Part shown: positions 6,258 through 8,440 of the stretch, piece by piece
How positions within the stretch are numbered: the first letter of the stretch is position 1
Layout of the letters: every line of letters begins with the position of its first letter
Origin: an uncultured Eubacteriales bacterium
GTDB lineage: Bacteria > Bacillota > Clostridia > Christensenellales > CAG-314
Assembly (NCBI GenBank): GCA_900546875.1
Contig: URET01000051.1
Location: 1-8,440 of the forward strand
Direction: 5' to 3'
DNA: 8,440 nucleotides
The notes under the pieces: model-generated
Databases searched by the model: none
What the model saw: only the letters and a program-made list of their open reading frames with translations
Told to the model about the DNA's origin: nothing
Program-made: the position numbers and the translations under genes

Positions 6258-6286
6258 TTGACTTACTGCAGAAAAAAGGTTAAAAT
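6258..6286 (+). promoter_or_regulatory. Sigma-A promoter of the SecB-like gene
   Basis: TTGACT (6258-6263), 17-base spacer, TAAAAT (6281-6286), followed by AAAATAAATTC (6287-6297). The leader is about 70 bases. The same -35 and the same downstream 11 bases occur at identical spacing in the promoter at 7558. Confidence 0.75.
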
Positions 6287-6363
6287 AAAATAAATTCTTG
6301 TTTATTTAATATTCGGGATAAACAATAAATAAAATAAAATTTCCGACCTGCGGAGGTATTTTT

Positions 6364-6816
6364 ATGGAAAACTTCACTTTACAGCTTCGCAAATATGTGG
6401 TGAATAATATTAATTTCACCCTCAACGAAAACTTCAACGCTAAAGAACAACATGAGATCAAAATACTTCCCAGTTTTCAGCGCACCGTAACAAAACTCAG
6501 CGCAAACGACGTTGCAGTCAGACTTTCCGTAAAGGTAGACAATTCGGATAAGTCCCTGCCCTTTTCACTCGAAGCAGCCGTGACCGGTTTTTTCTATATG
6601 GAAAACTGGTTTGACGACATTCGCCGCAGACAACTGCTCGAACAATCAAGCGTGACGATATTGTATCCCTACCTTCGCGCTTTGGTCAATACCGTTACGG
6701 TAAACGCCAACATCCCGCCCTACTCCTTGCCGCTGATAAATATTGCAGACCTCTTCGTAAAAGCCGCGTCCGGACAAACTCCTGCAGCTCCGAGCAGTAC
6801 GATCATAAAAAGCTGA
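6364..6816 (+). CDS. SecB-like protein-export chaperone
   Basis: 150 residues, near the usual SecB length. The diagnostic SecB stretch is clear at about 96-132: SVTILYPYLRALVNTVTVNA then IPPYSLPLINIADLFV, which matches the family pattern 'ILFPYlR..is..t...g.PPl.LpPin...ly'. The N-terminal half shows the expected beta-rich body (DVAVRLSVKVDN..., FSLEAAVTGFFYME). SecB is a cytosolic tetramer that keeps preproteins unfolded and may hand them to SecA. GGAGG at 6352-6356 lies 7 bases from the ATG, and the gene has its own promoter and terminator, so it is monocistronic. SecB is classically proteobacterial, and solitary SecB-like proteins in Firmicutes can be housekeeping-like or part of toxin-antitoxin-chaperone loci; no toxin is next to it here. 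Client and SecA dependence are unknown. Confidence 0.85.
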   Translation: MENFTLQLRKYVVNNINFTLNENFNAKEQHEIKILPSFQRTVTKLSANDVAVRLSVKVDNSDKSLPFSLEAAVTGFFYMENWFDDIRRRQLLEQSSVTILYPYLRALVNTVTVNANIPPYSLPLINIADLFVKAASGQTPAAPSSTIIKS

Positions 6817-6840
6817 AAAAAATAAAGGCTTTTTCTTCCG

Positions 6841-6874
6841 AGCGGACGGCTCTGCCGCCCGCTTTCACTTTTTA
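6841..6874 (+). terminator. Intrinsic terminator of the SecB-like gene
   Basis: Stem AGCGG (6841-6845) / CCGCT (6859-6863) plus CGGC/GCCG inside, with one A-C mismatch and loop TCT, followed by TTTCACTTTTT. It starts 24 bases past the stop codon. Confidence 0.88.
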
Positions 6875-7092
6875 TCGGTCTGCCTGCTTCGGTATGCTTA
6901 TCATCGTACTTCTTCCGACCCTGTTTTTTATCGGACCTTTTCAGTCACTTTCCTCTGCCACTTCTCGCTTCGGGGATGTCAGCTTTTTCATTTTTTTATC
7001 AAACAGAATAAAAAAATATATTTCAGATAATAATCATTATGTATCGTTTTTCGTCTGAACTGTCTGTTTATACTTATTTTTGCAATAACAAT
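6875..7092. other. Pyrimidine-rich gene-free spacer
   Basis: Between the SecB terminator and the second Xre control region the plus strand is rich in C and T, with repeated CTTC/TTTT stretches. I see no frame with a ribosome binding site and no tRNA. With the flanking signals it makes the 335-base gap between the two genes. Confidence 0.5.
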
Positions 7093-7113
7093 AAGTTGTT
7101 AATAACTTGTTAA
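7093..7113. promoter_or_regulatory. Operator-like palindrome and direct repeat before the second Xre gene
   Basis: AAGTTGTTAATAACTT (7093-7108) is a 16-bp palindrome with one symmetrical mismatch pair. It overlaps a direct repeat TTGTTAA at 7096-7102 and 7107-7113, spaced 11 bp, about one helical turn. The second copy contains the -35 element of the Xre gene, so binding there would block transcription. This is a probable autoregulatory site. Confidence 0.5.
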
Positions 7114-7136
7114 GTCTTTTTTGAATTTAATATATT
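7107..7136 (+). promoter_or_regulatory. Sigma-A promoter of the second Xre gene
   Basis: TTGTTA (7107-7112), 18-base spacer, TATATT (7131-7136). The predicted start near 7143 leaves a leader of only about 9 bases before ATG. Confidence 0.55.
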
Positions 7137-7151
7137 AAACTAAGAGTACCT

Positions 7152-7397
7152 ATGAAAGATTTAGCTGACAAAATTTTAGAACTCCGAAAAGAACGCGGCT
7201 TATCTCAGATGCAACTTTCCCGCCTTACAGGTATCGCTCAGTCCAATATCGCACGATATGAACTCGGAAAAAGCGAACCGTCTGCCAGCGTCATTGTTGC
7301 ACTGTGCAATTTTTTTGAAGTGTCTGCAGATTACCTTTTAGGACTCGAAGACGAAATGGGCAACAAACCATTCGGCGGGTGGCGGCCCGAAGAGTAA
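7152..7397 (+). CDS. Small Xre/Cro-type HTH regulator
   Basis: 81 residues. One HTH_3 domain fills residues about 6-62: ILELRKERGLSQMQLSRLTG, then the recognition helix IAQSNIARYELGKSEPS, then a helix ending in SADYLLGLED. The last 18 residues (EMGNKPFGGWRPEE region) form a short polar tail with no known domain. There is no ordinary ribosome binding site (only GAG in AAGAGTACCT), and the predicted leader is about 9 bases, so translation may be leaderless-like. The promoter carries a palindrome and direct repeats (7093-7113) that suggest self-repression. It is separated from the SecB-like gene by a terminator, and no toxin gene follows, so it is not a clear antitoxin. Targets are unknown; the neighbouring secreted CxxCG protein is a possible one. 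No convincing terminator is seen behind it. Confidence 0.88.
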   Translation: MKDLADKILELRKERGLSQMQLSRLTGIAQSNIARYELGKSEPSASVIVALCNFFEVSADYLLGLEDEMGNKPFGGWRPEE

Positions 7398-7557
7398 CCG
7401 CATATCCGAAATCGGCAAGCGTTCTTCATTGTTATTCTTTATTTCTGCGCAAGCTTTCGATTTTTCGGCAGCTCTGTTTTTGTTATGCTTTTTTTGCGTC
7501 GGCACGTAACTGCAGATAATACTGCCGATATAGTTTTTTATTTGTTTTTAAAAGAAC

Positions 7558-7586
7558 TTGACTTTACCGGGGATATATATTATATT
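7558..7586 (+). promoter_or_regulatory. Sigma-A promoter of the CxxCG-repeat protein gene
   Basis: TTGACT (7558-7563), 17-base spacer, TATATT (7581-7586), followed by AAAATAAATTC (7587-7597). The leader is about 60 bases. Closely similar to the promoter at 6258-6286. Confidence 0.8.
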
Positions 7587-7651
7587 AAAATAAATTCACC
7601 GCGAATATATTGCGCCGGGTCAGTCGCGCTGCCGCAACAGTGAGGTTTCAG

Positions 7652-8332
7652 ATGAAAAAACGCTCAAAATCCATTATGATATATTTCTTATTCTGCGTTG
7701 CTGCCGTAACCGTATTCGGCGGCACTATGGTATCCGGAACATCGTCAGGTACAAAATACGCCCTTAATCATGCCTACGCAGAAGAATCAGGCATTGTGAC
7801 CGAAAACGGCAATATATTTGCTCTGACCAGTGAGGACGAAACTCATACACATGAATTCGTCTACAGTAAAGATGAAAACGGTCATGTCGGAATATGCACC
7901 ATATGCGGATATAAAACCGTAGTGCTCCCACATGAAACGGAATACGTTTCCGATATAAACGGTCATACCGGAACATGTACGGTATGCGGCTACCAAACCG
8001 GAAAAACAGTCCATACTTATGAATACGAATACGACGAAGAAAAGCATACCGGGATATGTACTGTCTGCGGGTTTGAGATCGAAGAAGAACACAAACTGGT
8101 ATGGATCACGGATAAAGAAGCCACGGCAACTGAACAAGGTTACAGACATCAGGAATGCAGCATTTGCGGCGGGAAGTTCAACGAAAACGATATAATATAT
8201 CCGCCCATTGCCGATGGCGGAACCGTGGTGACGATAGTATTCGCGGTACTGCTGGCGCTGGCAGCCGCGGCGATAATCTATACAAAGAAAAAAGAAAAAA
8301 AGAACAAAAAACAGACCGAGAACGAAAAATAG
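7652..8332 (+). CDS. Secreted, membrane-anchored protein with four CxxCG modules
   Basis: 226 residues from the ATG at 7652 (GAGGT at 7642-7646, 5 bases away). An in-frame TTG at 7610 would add 14 residues before the signal peptide and is less likely. A Lys/Arg-rich N-terminus and a hydrophobic core (about 8-23) lead to an AYA cleavage motif at 41-43. Residues 64-144 hold three 27-residue units with pattern H-x-H/Y..D..GH-x-G-x-C-T-x-C-G, with Cys pairs 82/85, 109/112 and 136/139. A fourth, different unit (about 146-173) has ITDKEATATEQGYRHQECSICG with Cys 169/172. Conserved His and Cys suggest zinc or other metal binding, or a redox role. The C-terminus is one transmembrane helix (190-210) with a Lys-rich tail, shaped like a sortase signal but without LPXTG. 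Function unknown; similar CxxCG repeats are frequent in clostridial surface proteins. Confidence 0.87.
   Translation: MKKRSKSIMIYFLFCVAAVTVFGGTMVSGTSSGTKYALNHAYAEESGIVTENGNIFALTSEDETHTHEFVYSKDENGHVGICTICGYKTVVLPHETEYVSDINGHTGTCTVCGYQTGKTVHTYEYEYDEEKHTGICTVCGFEIEEEHKLVWITDKEATATEQGYRHQECSICGGKFNENDIIYPPIADGGTVVTIVFAVLLALAAAAIIYTKKKEKKNKKQTENEK
7841..8083 (+). repeat. Three 81-bp coding repeats (27-residue CxxCG units)
   Basis: Units 7841-7921, 7922-8002 and 8003-8083 each encode one His/Cys module, with Cys pairs exactly 27 residues apart. DNA similarity is best around the GGTCAT...GGAATATGCACC region and its counterparts. The next Cys pair is 33 residues further on and belongs to another unit type. 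Confidence 0.75.
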
Positions 8333-8440
8333 CTGTAAAAGAAAGCAGAAAAATAAAACGGAATTACGATTTGAGATCGCAAATAAATGCGCATATAAAA
8401 TTTGTTGATTTTCGTGCGAAGTTCGACGGCTGTTTCAGAT

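Noticed and set aside
6364..7397. Toxin-antitoxin-chaperone locus (SecB-like + Xre)
   Set aside because: No toxin gene is present, the two genes are 335 bases apart, a strong terminator separates them, and each has its own promoter.
7610..7651. TTG start extending the CxxCG protein by 14 residues
   Set aside because: It would put an Arg-rich stretch before a complete signal peptide, while the ATG at 7652 has its own GAGGT at good distance.
8219..8332. LPXTG cell-wall sorting signal in the CxxCG protein
   Set aside because: Helix and Lys tail are right, but no LPXTG or close variant precedes them.

Overview
The window looks like chromosomal DNA from a spore-forming member of the Clostridia (Firmicutes). 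The main evidence is an adjacent sleB-ypeB pair, the spore cortex-lytic enzyme and its partner, which is a hallmark of endospore formers. Strong AGGAG-type ribosome binding sites, AT-rich spacers with near-consensus TTGACT/TATAAT promoters, and a secreted CxxC-repeat protein of a kind common in clostridia fit this. I cannot name a genus.

Left part (1-2727): a two-gene minus-strand operon encodes a small membrane protein with a bacterial PH-like domain (2021-2428) and a 610-residue membrane-anchored extracytoplasmic protein with two MBG-type Ig-like repeats (175-2007). The ribosome binding site of the second gene directly abuts the stop codon of the first. The operon starts at a consensus-perfect promoter (2459-2487) and ends at a clear intrinsic terminator (116-158). 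A perfect inverted repeat fills much of the promoter spacer, and a small Xre-type repressor gene (2521-2727) is divergent from it. This is a compact, self-contained and probably repressor-controlled envelope module.

Middle (2728-3875): gene-poor. It holds an intact tRNA-Thr(GGT) on the minus strand (3211-3286) with an intrinsic terminator and a good promoter about 170 bases upstream, so the transcript has a long structured leader. A decayed 5' half of a second tRNA-Thr-like gene lies on the plus strand (2850-2887). An intrinsic-terminator-like hairpin on the plus strand (3671-3693) has no gene to serve.

Right part: sleB (5348-6043) and ypeB (3876-5255) form a minus-strand germination operon. 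Plus-strand genes then follow, each with its own signals: a SecB-like chaperone (6364-6816), a second small Xre regulator (7152-7397) with a palindrome and direct repeats at its promoter, and a secreted, membrane-anchored protein with four CxxCG modules (7652-8332). The SecB-like gene and the CxxCG protein have closely similar promoters, which suggests they may be co-regulated; a chaperone assisting export of envelope proteins would be a sensible partner for such a protein, but this link is inference. No mobile element, CRISPR array or classical defence system was found.
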